Below, in pieces: positions 27,312 to 36,297 of a stretch of DNA of 42,821 bases (positions within the stretch are counted from its first letter, which is position 1; every line of letters begins with the position of its first letter). The stretch spans positions 1 through 42,821 of the forward strand of contig JAGRHC010000024.1 of the NCBI GenBank assembly GCA_020445145.1. The letters run 5' to 3'. The notes under the pieces were generated by a model. The model was not told the origin of the DNA, did no database searches, and saw nothing but the letters and a program-made list of their open reading frames with translations. The translations under genes were made by a program, and so were the position numbers. The stretch is from Alphaproteobacteria bacterium. GTDB lineage: Bacteria > Pseudomonadota > Alphaproteobacteria > Micavibrionales > Micavibrionaceae.

Positions 27312-28742
27312 CTATCTCTCGTGCATCGCATCATCAATGGTCTTGATCAACGGCTTGAGCAAATATTCCATCACAGTCTTCTGCCCGGTCAAGATATCAG
27401 CCGTCGCCACCATCCCCGGAATAATCGGCAAAATCTCACCCTTACGCTTCAATTCCGTCTCATAGGTCCTCAGGCGCACCCGGTAGAAACTGTTGCCCTT
27501 CTGATCCTCGATCGTATCTGCCGAAATATCAAGAAGCTCGCCTTTCAATCCCCCATAGATCGCAAAATCATAAGCCGTGATTTTAATCATCGCCTTCTGC
27601 CCCGGATAGATAAACGCCCGGTCGGACGGCTTGACCTTCACCTCGACAATCAACTGGTCGTCCTTGGGCACGATCTTGATCAGATCCTCTCCGCCGCGCA
27701 CCACACCGCCAACCGTATTCACGGTCAACTCCTGAATGGTCCCATTCACCGGAGACTTGATCTCCTTACGTGTCTTACGCTCGGTCAGCGCCGCCAGTCT
27801 TTCACGAATTTCATTCATCTCGGTCAACTTAGTAGCAAGCTCCGTCTGCGCCTGCGCCTTTGCAGACGTCTCCGCCTCTTTCAGACGCGCCTTCGCCTCC
27901 TCAATCGCCGACTTCGTCCGCGGCAAACTCGCTACCAGTCCATTCAACTCCGAACGCCTTTCCTTGATTCCCTGATCAAGCTGCATCAACTCAAGCTTCG
28001 GCGCTGAACCGCGATCCACCAGAGGCTTGATCAAATCATACTGCTCCTTCTGTAGCTGAATAACCCCGCGCAAATCGCCGATCTTGGTATTGATCTCATC
28101 AACTTCCTGCTCGCGCTGCGTAATCTGCTGCTTGATCACATTCGTCTGCCCTTGGAGCTGGAGACTGTTCGCGCGAAAAGCATTCAACTCCTCTGTCACA
28201 CTATTGGGCGCACCTTTCATAACCTCGTCAGGAAACGTAACGGAATCACGGCCCTCGGCCTGCGCCTGCAACCGCGTAATCGAAGCCAGAAGCCCCAGGT
28301 AACGCGCCCTGTTCGCCCCCAAATCTGATGCAGCCTCAATATCGCGCAAACGCATCAACACCTGCCCGACATGAACCTCATCGCCTTCCTTAACCAGAAA
28401 TTCATCAACAATACCCGGATCAAGACTTTGCAACGTCTGAAGCTCTGTCGAAGGAATGATCTTCCCGGTCCCCCGCGCCACTTCATCCAGCCGTGCAATG
28501 TTGGCCCAGATCACAAAAAACAGGAAAAACCCTAAAATCGAAACAAAAAGAAAATGCTTGGACAAAGGCACCTGATCATCCGCCTCAAAAAACGATTCGG
28601 CCCGCGCCTGCGCAAGATCATCCGGCACCTTACCCAACTTTTCCCGCAGCATATCCATGCTCTGAGCCAATGACCCGGCCTTTTCACCACCGACCGGAGT
28701 CTTCCCCTCAGGAGCCTTATTCTCTTTCCCTTTACTAAACAT
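27312..28742 (-). CDS. HlyD/PrtE-family membrane fusion protein (T1SS adaptor)
   Basis: 476 residues from the ATG at 28742 (GGAG 7 nt upstream); an earlier in-frame start at 28772 is less likely. A cytoplasmic tail of ~60 residues and one transmembrane helix (HFLFVSILGFFLFFVIWANI, in part FLFVSILGFFLFFVIWAN) are followed by a lipoyl-like domain (TLQSLDPGIVDEFLVKEGDEV, in part GIVDEFLVKEGDEVHVGQ). A long coiled-coil hairpin (~165-330) and the beta-barrel ending (VKPSDRAFIYPGQKAMIKI, in part PSDRAFIYPGQKA) come next. It bridges the inner-membrane ABC transporter to TolC. It overlaps the ABC gene stop by 8 bp, so translation is coupled. Last gene of the secretion cluster. Confidence 0.95.
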   Translation of the reverse strand: MFSKGKENKAPEGKTPVGGEKAGSLAQSMDMLREKLGKVPDDLAQARAESFFEADDQVPLSKHFLFVSILGFFLFFVIWANIARLDEVARGTGKIIPSTELQTLQSLDPGIVDEFLVKEGDEVHVGQVLMRLRDIEAASDLGANRARYLGLLASITRLQAQAEGRDSVTFPDEVMKGAPNSVTEELNAFRANSLQLQGQTNVIKQQITQREQEVDEINTKIGDLRGVIQLQKEQYDLIKPLVDRGSAPKLELMQLDQGIKERRSELNGLVASLPRTKSAIEEAKARLKEAETSAKAQAQTELATKLTEMNEIRERLAALTERKTRKEIKSPVNGTIQELTVNTVGGVVRGGEDLIKIVPKDDQLIVEVKVKPSDRAFIYPGQKAMIKITAYDFAIYGGLKGELLDISADTIEDQKGNSFYRVRLRTYETELKRKGEILPIIPGMVATADILTGQKTVMEYLLKPLIKTIDDAMHER

Positions 28743-31035
28743 TGGTATTCTCCGCCGCTGTGCCATATTCACGCCCTTGAAGCTTCCGGATCACCTCATC
28801 CTTCGGCCCGTAAGCAATCAGCTTGCCTCGATCAATGAGGATCAATTTATCCACCAGCCCCAACATCGCGCCCTTGTGCGTAATCAAAATCGTCGTCTTG
28901 TTCTCACAAAGCGTCATCAAACGCTTCCGCAGACGGTTCTCCGAAGCCGGGTCCATCGATGCCGTCGGCTCGTCCAGAATAAGAATAGGCGGATCGTAAA
29001 GCAGCGCCCGCGCAATCGCCACGGCCTGCCGCTGCCCTCCGGACAGAGCATCCCCCCGCTCGCCAACCGGCGTATCCAGACCGGCAGAAGAATCGCTTAA
29101 AAACTCCATAACCCCAGACATTTCGGCAGCGCGCAACACCGCACGGTCCGGCGCGGTTTCATGCCCCATTGTAATATTATCCCGCACAGACCCGAAGAAA
29201 AGCTGCGGGCTCTGCTGCACAGCCCCAACATTCCTGCGCAAATCACCGGGATCAATCTGCCGTACATCCGTCCCGTCAATCTGGACAGACCCGCTGGTTG
29301 GCTCATAAAGGTTGAGCAAAAGCCGCTCGATCGTCGTCTTGCCCGACCCGACAGCGCCAATAATCCCGACCTTCTCCCCCGGCTCGATAATAAAGCTGAC
29401 ACCTTTCAGCGAAGGCGTCGCCTGCCCCGGATAACTAAACACAACGTCACGTAACTCAACGCGCCCTTTCACATGCGGCGCCGTAATGAAATGCTTGCCC
29501 AAAGGCCGCTCGACCGGCTTCTTCATCAGCGCATCCAGTTGCACCAAAGCCTCGCGCGACTGGTTAAGTCTGGTCATCAGACCGGCAATCTGGGCCAGAG
29601 GCGCCATCGCCCGCCCCGACAAAATCACACAGGCGACAAGCGCGCCTTGCGTAATCGAACCCCCGCTAATCAGAATAACCCCGACAACGATAATCATCAT
29701 ACTTGTCAGTTGCTGCACATAAACAGCCCAGTTCTGGGCAAAAGCAGAAATCTGACGCGCGCGCACCGAGGTCCGGGAAGACTTCTCGCTGAGTTCCTCC
29801 CATTTACGCTGCGTATGCCCCTCTGCCGCCTGCACCTTGATCGTCTCAAGACCAATAATCGTCTCGAACAACAGAGCGTTCTTAAGAGCGCTTTCATTCA
29901 TCGATTGCTTGGTCACCTTGCGCAAAGGTTTCTGAAGATAAAACCCCATCCCGACCACAAGCGGAATAGCCGCCAGCGGCACAAACGCCACCGGCCCGGC
30001 GACCAAAGCAATAAACCCGACATAAACAAGCACAAACGGCAGATCCACCAGCGAGGCCATCGTCGCAGATGTAAAAAAGTCACGCAACGTTTCGAATTCT
30101 TTCATATGACTAGCCAAAACACCAGCACTTTGGGGCCTTGCTGCCATCGTCATCCCCATAATCTGCTCAAACAAAGAGGCAGATATTTTCACATCCGCCC
30201 GTCGCCCGGCATGATCCAGAAAATGCGCCCGCAGGTTCCGCAAAAGAAAATCAAACGTATAAACGATAAAAACCCCGAACGACAAAGCCCAGAGTGTCTC
30301 AAAAGCACTGTTCGGCACCACGCGGTCATAAACATTCATAATAAAAATCGAACTCGTCAGCCCGAACATATTGATCATCAAAGCCGCTATAATGACCTCG
30401 GTATAGAGCGTCCTGTTCCGCCAGAACGTCGCCCAGAACCAGTCTCGCCCGCTATCAATCTCCGATGGCCCTGCCCGCTCGTCACTCCGCGCAACCGGCC
30501 GGATAAAAAAGGAATAGCCAATATAGAGAACCTTAAGTTCCTCCAGCGTTAAAACCTGCTTTTCATCCCGCGTCTCTGGAAACTGAACAGTAAACGCCGT
30601 CTGGGGATGAACATCGGCCGGCTCGCCCTTCTTGGCTTGAGGCGGATGCTTCTTCGGATGCTTGATATCCCACAAAATACAGGCTTGCCCGCCCTCCAGA
30701 ACAACAACGCAGGGCAAATTCGGCGCGATCGCCAGAGACTCAAGAGAACGCTCAGCCAAATGAGCCTGTAAATCCGCACGCTCCGCCGCCCGAACAAAAA
30801 GCTGCGGCGTAATTCCGCTCGGTGGAACCGGCAACCCTGCCGTCAACGCCGTCACACTGGTCCGCCGCCCGTAATGACCGGCCATCATGCATAAACAATC
30901 CACAAGCGGATCCTGAATGGCCATCCGGTCAGCCTGCAATGGCCAGTTAGAAGAATTTTCGTTCACAGCAGCCGCGCCTTGCGCGCCACCTTGAGATTGA
31001 GAAGACGATCCGGGGGATTGAGTATTGTCCGTCAC
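28735..31035 (-). CDS. Type I secretion ABC transporter with degenerate C39-like domain
   Basis: 766-residue half-transporter that energises export of RTX proteins. An N-terminal C39-like domain (~40-175) begins DPLVDCLCMMAGHYGR, as in LapB/LssB-type transporters of adhesins. In those the peptidase is inactive and serves to dock the substrate. Six transmembrane helices span ~205-480. The nucleotide-binding domain has Walker A GAVGSGKT (560-567), signature LSGGQR (664-669), Walker B ILILDE (684-689) and ILITHK. The start is GTG with a poor ribosome binding site. The gene is separated from tolC by 297 bp holding a terminator-like hairpin and a MITE-like repeat, so ABC-HlyD may have its own promoter. 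Confidence 0.95.
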   Translation of the reverse strand: MTDNTQSPGSSSQSQGGAQGAAAVNENSSNWPLQADRMAIQDPLVDCLCMMAGHYGRRTSVTALTAGLPVPPSGITPQLFVRAAERADLQAHLAERSLESLAIAPNLPCVVVLEGGQACILWDIKHPKKHPPQAKKGEPADVHPQTAFTVQFPETRDEKQVLTLEELKVLYIGYSFFIRPVARSDERAGPSEIDSGRDWFWATFWRNRTLYTEVIIAALMINMFGLTSSIFIMNVYDRVVPNSAFETLWALSFGVFIVYTFDFLLRNLRAHFLDHAGRRADVKISASLFEQIMGMTMAARPQSAGVLASHMKEFETLRDFFTSATMASLVDLPFVLVYVGFIALVAGPVAFVPLAAIPLVVGMGFYLQKPLRKVTKQSMNESALKNALLFETIIGLETIKVQAAEGHTQRKWEELSEKSSRTSVRARQISAFAQNWAVYVQQLTSMMIIVVGVILISGGSITQGALVACVILSGRAMAPLAQIAGLMTRLNQSREALVQLDALMKKPVERPLGKHFITAPHVKGRVELRDVVFSYPGQATPSLKGVSFIIEPGEKVGIIGAVGSGKTTIERLLLNLYEPTSGSVQIDGTDVRQIDPGDLRRNVGAVQQSPQLFFGSVRDNITMGHETAPDRAVLRAAEMSGVMEFLSDSSAGLDTPVGERGDALSGGQRQAVAIARALLYDPPILILDEPTASMDPASENRLRKRLMTLCENKTTILITHKGAMLGLVDKLILIDRGKLIAYGPKDEVIRKLQGREYGTAAENTNV

Positions 31036-31107
31036 TTGTTTGAAAGCCTGTCGTTGATACGTTTAAAACAACTATAAACCCTCAACTGCCTGCAAAGAAA
31101 GACAAAT

Positions 31108-31154
31108 GAAAGAAAAACCGGCTTTCAAAAACAAAATTTTGAAAAACCGGTTTT
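31108..31154 (-). terminator. Terminator-like hairpin between tolC-like gene and ABC gene
   Basis: 18-nt arms at 31113-31130 and 31137-31154 (AAAACCGG...TTTTCAAAA-type) pair with one mismatch around a 6-nt loop. On the minus strand the stem runs into GGTTTTTCTTTCATTT. It lies in the direction of transcription of the secretion cluster, after the tolC-like stop and before the ABC start. Confidence 0.6.
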
Positions 31155-31189
31155 AAATAGAATTCGAAAGAAAAAGCAAAGACGCCCAA

Positions 31190-31332
31190 GGTTCAAACTC
31201 ACAGCTTTTATAAAGTCAGCGAAAACAATGGTTTTCGAGAACCGGAACGGAATATACACCAAAGTATTTGAGTACCGGAAGCGCAAAAAAACCATTGTTT
31301 GCAGGTCTTTAGAAAAGCTGTGAGTTTGGACC
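31190..31332. repeat. 143-bp MITE-like inverted repeat next to the tolC-like stop
   Basis: Termini GGTTCAAACTCACAGCTTTT (31190-31209) and its near-complement ending at 31332 match at 19 of 21 positions. The symmetry continues inward with interruptions through a shared AAACAATGGTTTT core on each arm. The left arm also holds a perfect sub-hairpin CGAAAAC-AATG-GTTTTCG. The right end abuts the stop codon of the TolC gene (31333). There is no coding potential or clear target duplication. It could be a non-autonomous mobile element or a REP-like mRNA-end structure. Confidence 0.65.
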
Positions 31333-32730
31333 CTAACGCGCCTTCTGCCGTTCCTTGTAAGACCACTGCTCACCGCTGGCCATCGCACTTTCACGCGGAT
31401 ATTCCACGCCAATCGTCGGAAGCAAAGCCCCCTTCAGCGCAAGCAAGCGATAAACGGCAAACATCTCAAGAAACTCTGAATTCACCGTACTGCTCCGGGA
31501 AACAAACAGCTCGTTCTGCGCATCAAGAACATCCAGCAAGGTCCGGCGATCAAGACTAAACTGATCCCTGTAAGCCTTCACTACTTCACTGTTCGCCTCA
31601 GCCTGAGTCGTAAACTGGCTGGCACGCTCTCCGGCAGAAACCATGCTTGCCCAGGTCTGGCGCACATCATTCTCAACCGCGCGCGCGGATTTGGAATATT
31701 CAGACTTGGCTTCCTGATGACGGTGGTTAAACTCACGCGCCCGGGCAACATCCGCGCCACCGCGATACAAATTCCAGTTCATGATCACAAGCGCAGACGC
31801 CGCGGAGTTATGCCCCTTAACACCACTAAGATCATTACCGCTTCTGGCATTCAGTTGAAGATCAACTTGAGGATAGTAAGACGACTTGGTCTTCTGCGCC
31901 TCTGCGTAGGCAACCTCAATGTCAGACGCACGCACTTCCAATGTCGGGCTCTTATCAAGCGTCTGACGAACTTCCTCTTCCACATCCGCAGCCAGAGACT
32001 CATAAGGAACCAATGGCAATCCCAGCTGATCCGGCGCATCCCCCGTCTGCTTCCGATACTCAGCCTCAGCATTCCGCAAAGATTGCCGCGTACTGGATTC
32101 CGTAGAACGCGCAGCCGCCAGACGTGCCTTCGCCTGCTCAAGATCAGCCTGTGTCGAGCGCCCGGCATCAACACCCTGCTTAATCTGCTCAAGAATGCTG
32201 ATATGATCCGACACATTCTTGCGCGAAATCTCCAAAAGCTGGCGCTGACGCAAAACATCAAGATACGCCTCAACAATCGAAAGGCCGACAAGTTCGGACG
32301 TTTCTTTAACGCGGTATGCCGAAGACTCAACGCGAGCCTGCTGACGCTGAACTTCATAATGACTGTCCCAGCCGTCAAACAACATTTGCGTCAAGGTTAC
32401 ACCGGCTTCATTCCGCCATAAATTCGTCTCACCATCCGTCGTCGTCGCGCGCGTCGTAGAGTTATCCGTACGCTCATACCCGGCATCTGCATTGGCATCA
32501 ACAGAAGGCAAAAACAAAGCTTTGCCCTGATTCAATTCTTCGTCTGTCGCCCGGCGGCTCGCAGCCACAGCGCCATACTCAGGGTTCAACGCAAGACCGG
32601 TCGCCAGCGCATCGCGCAAGCTCAAAACCTTACTGCCTTCTTCAGCATATGAAGCCACACTGCCCAAAGCCAAAGCAGCAGAAACCGCCGTTGTCAGACA
32701 CAAAACCCGAATAGTTTTTCTAGAAATCAC
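31333..32730 (-). CDS. TolC-family outer membrane channel
   Basis: 465 residues. Signal peptide ~1-29 (ALALGSVASYAEE). The rest is two OEP repeats: long helices and strands with FLPSVDANADAGYERTDN (first barrel hairpin), a GISTQADLEQAKARL-like helix that here reads AGRSTQADLEQAKARLAAA, the second barrel segment YYPQVDLQLNARSGND, and LYRGGADVARARE, all typical of TolC/AgC-type T1SS outer membrane factors. It forms the trimeric exit duct for the ABC-HlyD pair downstream. The start is GTG with GAGG 8 nt upstream. Lies 168 bp downstream of the adhesin gene, in the same direction. Confidence 0.94.
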   Translation of the reverse strand: MISRKTIRVLCLTTAVSAALALGSVASYAEEGSKVLSLRDALATGLALNPEYGAVAASRRATDEELNQGKALFLPSVDANADAGYERTDNSTTRATTTDGETNLWRNEAGVTLTQMLFDGWDSHYEVQRQQARVESSAYRVKETSELVGLSIVEAYLDVLRQRQLLEISRKNVSDHISILEQIKQGVDAGRSTQADLEQAKARLAAARSTESSTRQSLRNAEAEYRKQTGDAPDQLGLPLVPYESLAADVEEEVRQTLDKSPTLEVRASDIEVAYAEAQKTKSSYYPQVDLQLNARSGNDLSGVKGHNSAASALVIMNWNLYRGGADVARAREFNHRHQEAKSEYSKSARAVENDVRQTWASMVSAGERASQFTTQAEANSEVVKAYRDQFSLDRRTLLDVLDAQNELFVSRSSTVNSEFLEMFAVYRLLALKGALLPTIGVEYPRESAMASGEQWSYKERQKAR

Positions 32731-32898
32731 AGCTCATTCCTCAACTGTTTAATGAACACCAGCACCCACGCACGACCACCCGTATCTACGGCTATCGTCT
32801 GCACCATTATATGCCCTGTTTCAATTCACGATGCAAGCATCATAAAAAATTTTCAATCACTTAGCGAGGAAAGCTTCGCTTTTGCTTGATCCGCAAGA

Positions 32899-35856
32899 CT
32901 ACACAACAGTATCCGTCTTGATCGCCGTATCAAGATTAAGACCGGTAACACCTTCAAGGGTAACAAGATGCGTTGGCGCATACGCACCGCCCAAGCCATC
33001 CAAATCAACCGAAATCAATGAGTTACCAGAAACTTCCGTAACAACAACAAAGTCAGCAATCGCATCGACCAGAGCATTGTATCCCGTCAACACCGCAGAA
33101 AGATCAAGCTTATCGCCTTCTGCAGCATTAAAGTCATAAACGGTATCAGAACCATCTGTTAACACATTGAAAACAAACATGTCCGCGCCAGAACCACCAT
33201 AAAGATCATCATCCCCCGCGCCGCCAATCAGAACATCGTCACCTTCCTGACCGAACAGAACATCATCTCCTGCCCCGCCTTCGAGCCTGTCATCGCCGCC
33301 GGTACGTGTATCACCGCCAGATGTAACAGTTTCCTCAGCCAGATCAACCGCATGCGCGCGTATATAATCAAGCGTATCCGCCCAGCTCCACAACGGATCA
33401 ACCGAGCTCGCACCAGCCTCAAGCTGCTCAAACACAGCCCAGCCGCTACCTTCCGTAACCGTAAGATTCTTCATCGCCGCAAGGTCATCCGTAAACAGAA
33501 CATCTCCAAAGAGAATATCGTTACCTTCCCCGCCAACCAGATGGTCATCCCCGGCTGGCAACAAGTTTGTCACAGGATTCGATCCGGCAAGAGCAACACC
33601 GAGATCCGCAGGATCAATAATATTCAAGGCAGATCCATTCGAATCGATACGATCAAGATTGGAAATACTGTTATCCGTATCAATACCAACAGCAATCAGC
33701 TGATCGCTCAAACCTTGAAGCGTTCCAACTTCATCCGTGCCATCCGTTCCGGTCACCTGCCCCATCACAAAAGACTCACTGCCCGTCGCAACATTTCCAA
33801 AAGCATCAAGATAACGGTTCGGCTCGCCGTCAGAAACAAAATAGGTCGTCGTAATAGCATTTCCATCCAGCGGCTCGCTCCCCTGAAGCCACGCAATCGC
33901 ATGCTGCATAGGATCTTCATAGTTCGTAAGACCATTCGCCCGCAACGCATCAAGATAAGCCTCGACCGCCGCCAGCTGACCGGCATCCGTCAGAATAAAC
34001 GTCCCTTCCGTCTGAGAAGTCGTCGCAAAAGGAACAATATGAACTTTAATCACACCGCCATCATACTGGCTGAAATCATCCATCAGCCCCATAATCGCTT
34101 CCTTAAGCAAAGCAATCTTCGTCTCCGGACTGGTCCCGCCGCTATAAGCCATAGAACCGCTCACATCGAGGATAAACACAAAATTATAATCCTGCGTCTG
34201 CTCCGTCTCGAAGGACCCACCGGCATCACCGATAAGAATATCAGAACCAATATCACCGCGAATGGCGCCTTCACCCCCGCCAACAAGATGAGGCGTCTGA
34301 GACCCGTCAACATCATCAACATTCTGACCGACAAGCAGCTTGTTCGCGACGCTCTCGATCGTCAGAACCGCCGTATCATAGTCCCCGTCCCCATCCGTCA
34401 AAGTATAAAGGAACGAATCGCTCTCAAGCGTATCAACGCTCCGCGTATACGTGTATGTCCCGTCAGCCTCAATCTCGAGCGTCCCATATAGCCCGTCAAT
34501 CGTCACACTGCCGCTGTCTGGCACGACAACGGTGTGAGAACCGAAATGGACTTCCGTAACACGGTCCGGCACATCAGAACTCAGATCATCATTCACCAGC
34601 AAATCGCCGGTCGCAGTCGAACCCGCATCCTGCCCGGCATATCCGGTATCATCAACAGCAACCGGCCCGTCATCATAAACATTGATCGTAATCGTGCCGA
34701 CCGTCGAATCGCCATTACTGTCCGTCGCGACAACACCAAACGCCAGCGGAACAGAATCGTTATGCGCCCCGGAAGCCAGATCACCGACAACAGGCTGATC
34801 CACAGGCCCTATCAACGTAAACACATAATTGCCATCATTTTGAACAACCAGCGTAAAGATCGTATTCCCGCCAACCGTACCGGTATAGGTCCCTGTAAGA
34901 GAGTCATAATCAACCGAAACCGGCAGACCACCAGATGTAAGGCCACCGATATCATACGAACCGTTTCCTTTTATTGTCCCCGGTGAGTCTGGCCCGAAAT
35001 CGGCATCGACCACTCCGGAAACCTGCGTTGTTGGCGACAGATCGCTTTCATCAATATCAGCCACAGACGACTCGACAACCGGAACAATCCGCGGCGCAGA
35101 AAAGGCCGTTTGCGCGATAGAAGTCAAGCTTCCGATTTCATCACGAACGGAAGGAATGGAATAATCAAGCGCCGTAGGGTTAATCGGCCCGATATCATTA
35201 AGCGGCGTAATAGACTGCGCCTGAAAAATACTCTGAAACCCAAACCCGCTGTTAGACGGCTTACCGCCTTGCTCCCCGGCAGCAGGCTCGATCTGTGCCA
35301 CCTTTTGCGCCGCCGCCTGATCGGCAGCTTCACCGGCACCGGGTGCAATATTCGCAACATCCTGATCGGCCTGAGCATGCTCCTTACGAACCTGCCCCTG
35401 AGGCTCTTCCTCGGCATTCTTCAAGTCATCAATCGAAGGCATAGACTTAACGACAGCAATCAACCCCTCAATCTGCCCCGCCGACAGCGAATCGGAAAAC
35501 GCAAGAGAAGCTGGCCGCTCGCCGCTCACGCCCTGAGCAAAGCCCTTCAAAGACACCATCGCCCCATCTGAAAAATTCAGAACAAGGTCATTGCCTTCCT
35601 GCTTAAAAGACGCCACAGCATCTTCATGAAAATCAAAAAGATATTTCTGACCGGATTGAATAGAGATCGAAACGGCCTCACCGGCCCCCGGCTTGGCAAT
35701 CAAAACAGGCAAAGACAATGTCTCAGGTTTCCCGCTCTCAGGAACAACGCAGATATCCGCCAGCCCCTTATCCGCGCCCGGCTGTCCTCCGGCATCCTTA
35801 TGCGCGCCGGACTGTGATAAGTTCGAATGTGCATCCGTAACTTTTGAACCCGTCAT
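32899..35856 (-). CDS. Type I-secreted RTX adhesin with VCBS-like repeats and a VWA domain
   Basis: 985 residues, acidic, no Sec signal; exported from the C-terminus. Residues ~40-110 are a BapA-prefix-like beta domain (GQKYLFDFHEDAVASFKQEG, in part YLFDFHEDAVASF). A Gln/Ala linker carries PAAG (191-194), the tetrapeptide type cut by LapG proteases. A T1SS-143-like repeat covers ~280-395 and a VCBS/cadherin-like repeat ~396-502. A VWA domain covers ~555-765 with MIDAS DVSGS (564-568), a Thr near 644 and VSDGEP. RTX nonapeptides cover ~766-785 and ~852-890 (GGAGDDVLFGQEGDDVLIGG, in part GGAGDDVLFGQ), followed by a C-terminal export signal. Unlike LapA it has no long repeat array. AGGAG lies 6 nt before the ATG. 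First gene of the T1SS cluster, so very likely its substrate. Confidence 0.92.
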   Translation of the reverse strand: MTGSKVTDAHSNLSQSGAHKDAGGQPGADKGLADICVVPESGKPETLSLPVLIAKPGAGEAVSISIQSGQKYLFDFHEDAVASFKQEGNDLVLNFSDGAMVSLKGFAQGVSGERPASLAFSDSLSAGQIEGLIAVVKSMPSIDDLKNAEEEPQGQVRKEHAQADQDVANIAPGAGEAADQAAAQKVAQIEPAAGEQGGKPSNSGFGFQSIFQAQSITPLNDIGPINPTALDYSIPSVRDEIGSLTSIAQTAFSAPRIVPVVESSVADIDESDLSPTTQVSGVVDADFGPDSPGTIKGNGSYDIGGLTSGGLPVSVDYDSLTGTYTGTVGGNTIFTLVVQNDGNYVFTLIGPVDQPVVGDLASGAHNDSVPLAFGVVATDSNGDSTVGTITINVYDDGPVAVDDTGYAGQDAGSTATGDLLVNDDLSSDVPDRVTEVHFGSHTVVVPDSGSVTIDGLYGTLEIEADGTYTYTRSVDTLESDSFLYTLTDGDGDYDTAVLTIESVANKLLVGQNVDDVDGSQTPHLVGGGEGAIRGDIGSDILIGDAGGSFETEQTQDYNFVFILDVSGSMAYSGGTSPETKIALLKEAIMGLMDDFSQYDGGVIKVHIVPFATTSQTEGTFILTDAGQLAAVEAYLDALRANGLTNYEDPMQHAIAWLQGSEPLDGNAITTTYFVSDGEPNRYLDAFGNVATGSESFVMGQVTGTDGTDEVGTLQGLSDQLIAVGIDTDNSISNLDRIDSNGSALNIIDPADLGVALAGSNPVTNLLPAGDDHLVGGEGNDILFGDVLFTDDLAAMKNLTVTEGSGWAVFEQLEAGASSVDPLWSWADTLDYIRAHAVDLAEETVTSGGDTRTGGDDRLEGGAGDDVLFGQEGDDVLIGGAGDDDLYGGSGADMFVFNVLTDGSDTVYDFNAAEGDKLDLSAVLTGYNALVDAIADFVVVTEVSGNSLISVDLDGLGGAYAPTHLVTLEGVTGLNLDTAIKTDTVV

Positions 35857-35956
35857 AGAAAACTCCTAACCCAGGATAAATACTCAATAACCGCTTTATT
35901 TTTTATGAACTGGCGGGAAAAGGCTTGTTAACTTTTCATTAATATATTATGCGCAT

Positions 35957-35986
35957 TTCGTAACAGAAACAATGGCCTTCTGTCAA
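35957..35986 (-). promoter_or_regulatory. Possible promoter of the adhesin gene
   Basis: A perfect minus-strand TTGACA (35981-35986) stands 18 nt before a weak TACGAA (35957-35962), about 100 bp upstream of the adhesin ATG. The -35 box is good but the -10 is poor. An AT-rich CATAATATATT just downstream could serve instead. Confidence 0.35.
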
Positions 35987-36029
35987 TAAATTATGTAAAG
36001 AAAAATGAGGATTTTTAATCCCTTATAAA

Positions 36030-36043
36030 GCGAATCGATTCGC
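36030..36043. promoter_or_regulatory. Perfect 14-bp palindrome upstream of the adhesin
   Basis: GCGAATCGATTCGC is a perfect palindrome about 175 bp upstream of the adhesin start and ~45 bp upstream of the possible promoter. The form is that of a dimeric repressor or activator site. A half-site-like GATTCGAT follows 18 bp away. No regulator can be named. Confidence 0.4.
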
Positions 36044-36115
36044 ACTTTTACCCACCTCTGATTCGATATTTTTTTCTTTTTTCTTCTAGAACGCGAAAAA
36101 AACCGCAATCAGAGC

Positions 36116-36150
36116 AAAAAAATTTATGCGTTGAAAACCTTGTGCATAAA
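36116..36150 (-). terminator. AT-rich terminator-like hairpin, minus strand
   Basis: Arms TTTATGC / GCATAAA (36123-36129 and 36144-36150) with a 14-nt loop, followed on the minus strand by seven T. The stem is weak because it is AT-rich. Confidence 0.4.
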
Positions 36151-36263
36151 AAAAGAGGATATTCACATATACAACTGATTTAAAAACAGATTCAAGAAAC
36201 CAGTTTTATCCACATAAAAACAAAAATCTGACCGCTCGCCCCCAGCCGAAAAAAATTTCTGGA

Positions 36264-36297
36264 CAAAAAAACACAAAACAAGTCATCCTGAACTTGT
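36264..36297 (-). terminator. Terminator-like hairpin, minus strand
   Basis: Perfect 6-bp stem ACAAGT / ACTTGT (36278-36283, 36292-36297) with an 8-nt loop. On the minus strand it is followed by TTTGTGTTTTTTT. No annotated minus-strand gene lies directly upstream, so it implies an unannotated RNA, or is part of a dispersed palindromic repeat. Confidence 0.45.

Noticed and set aside
29473..30552. 359-codon open frame antisense to the ABC transporter
   Set aside because: His/Arg/Gln-rich shadow without a ribosome binding site; the ABC transporter motifs on the other strand are unambiguous.
33157..33303. Short tandem repeats suggestive of CRISPR
   Set aside because: They encode RTX nonapeptides (GGxGxDxxx) in frame within the adhesin; no spacers or cas genes.
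33352..34491. 379-codon open frame antisense to the adhesin
   Set aside because: Arg/Ile/Asn-rich shadow caused by the Asp/Gly codon bias of the adhesin.
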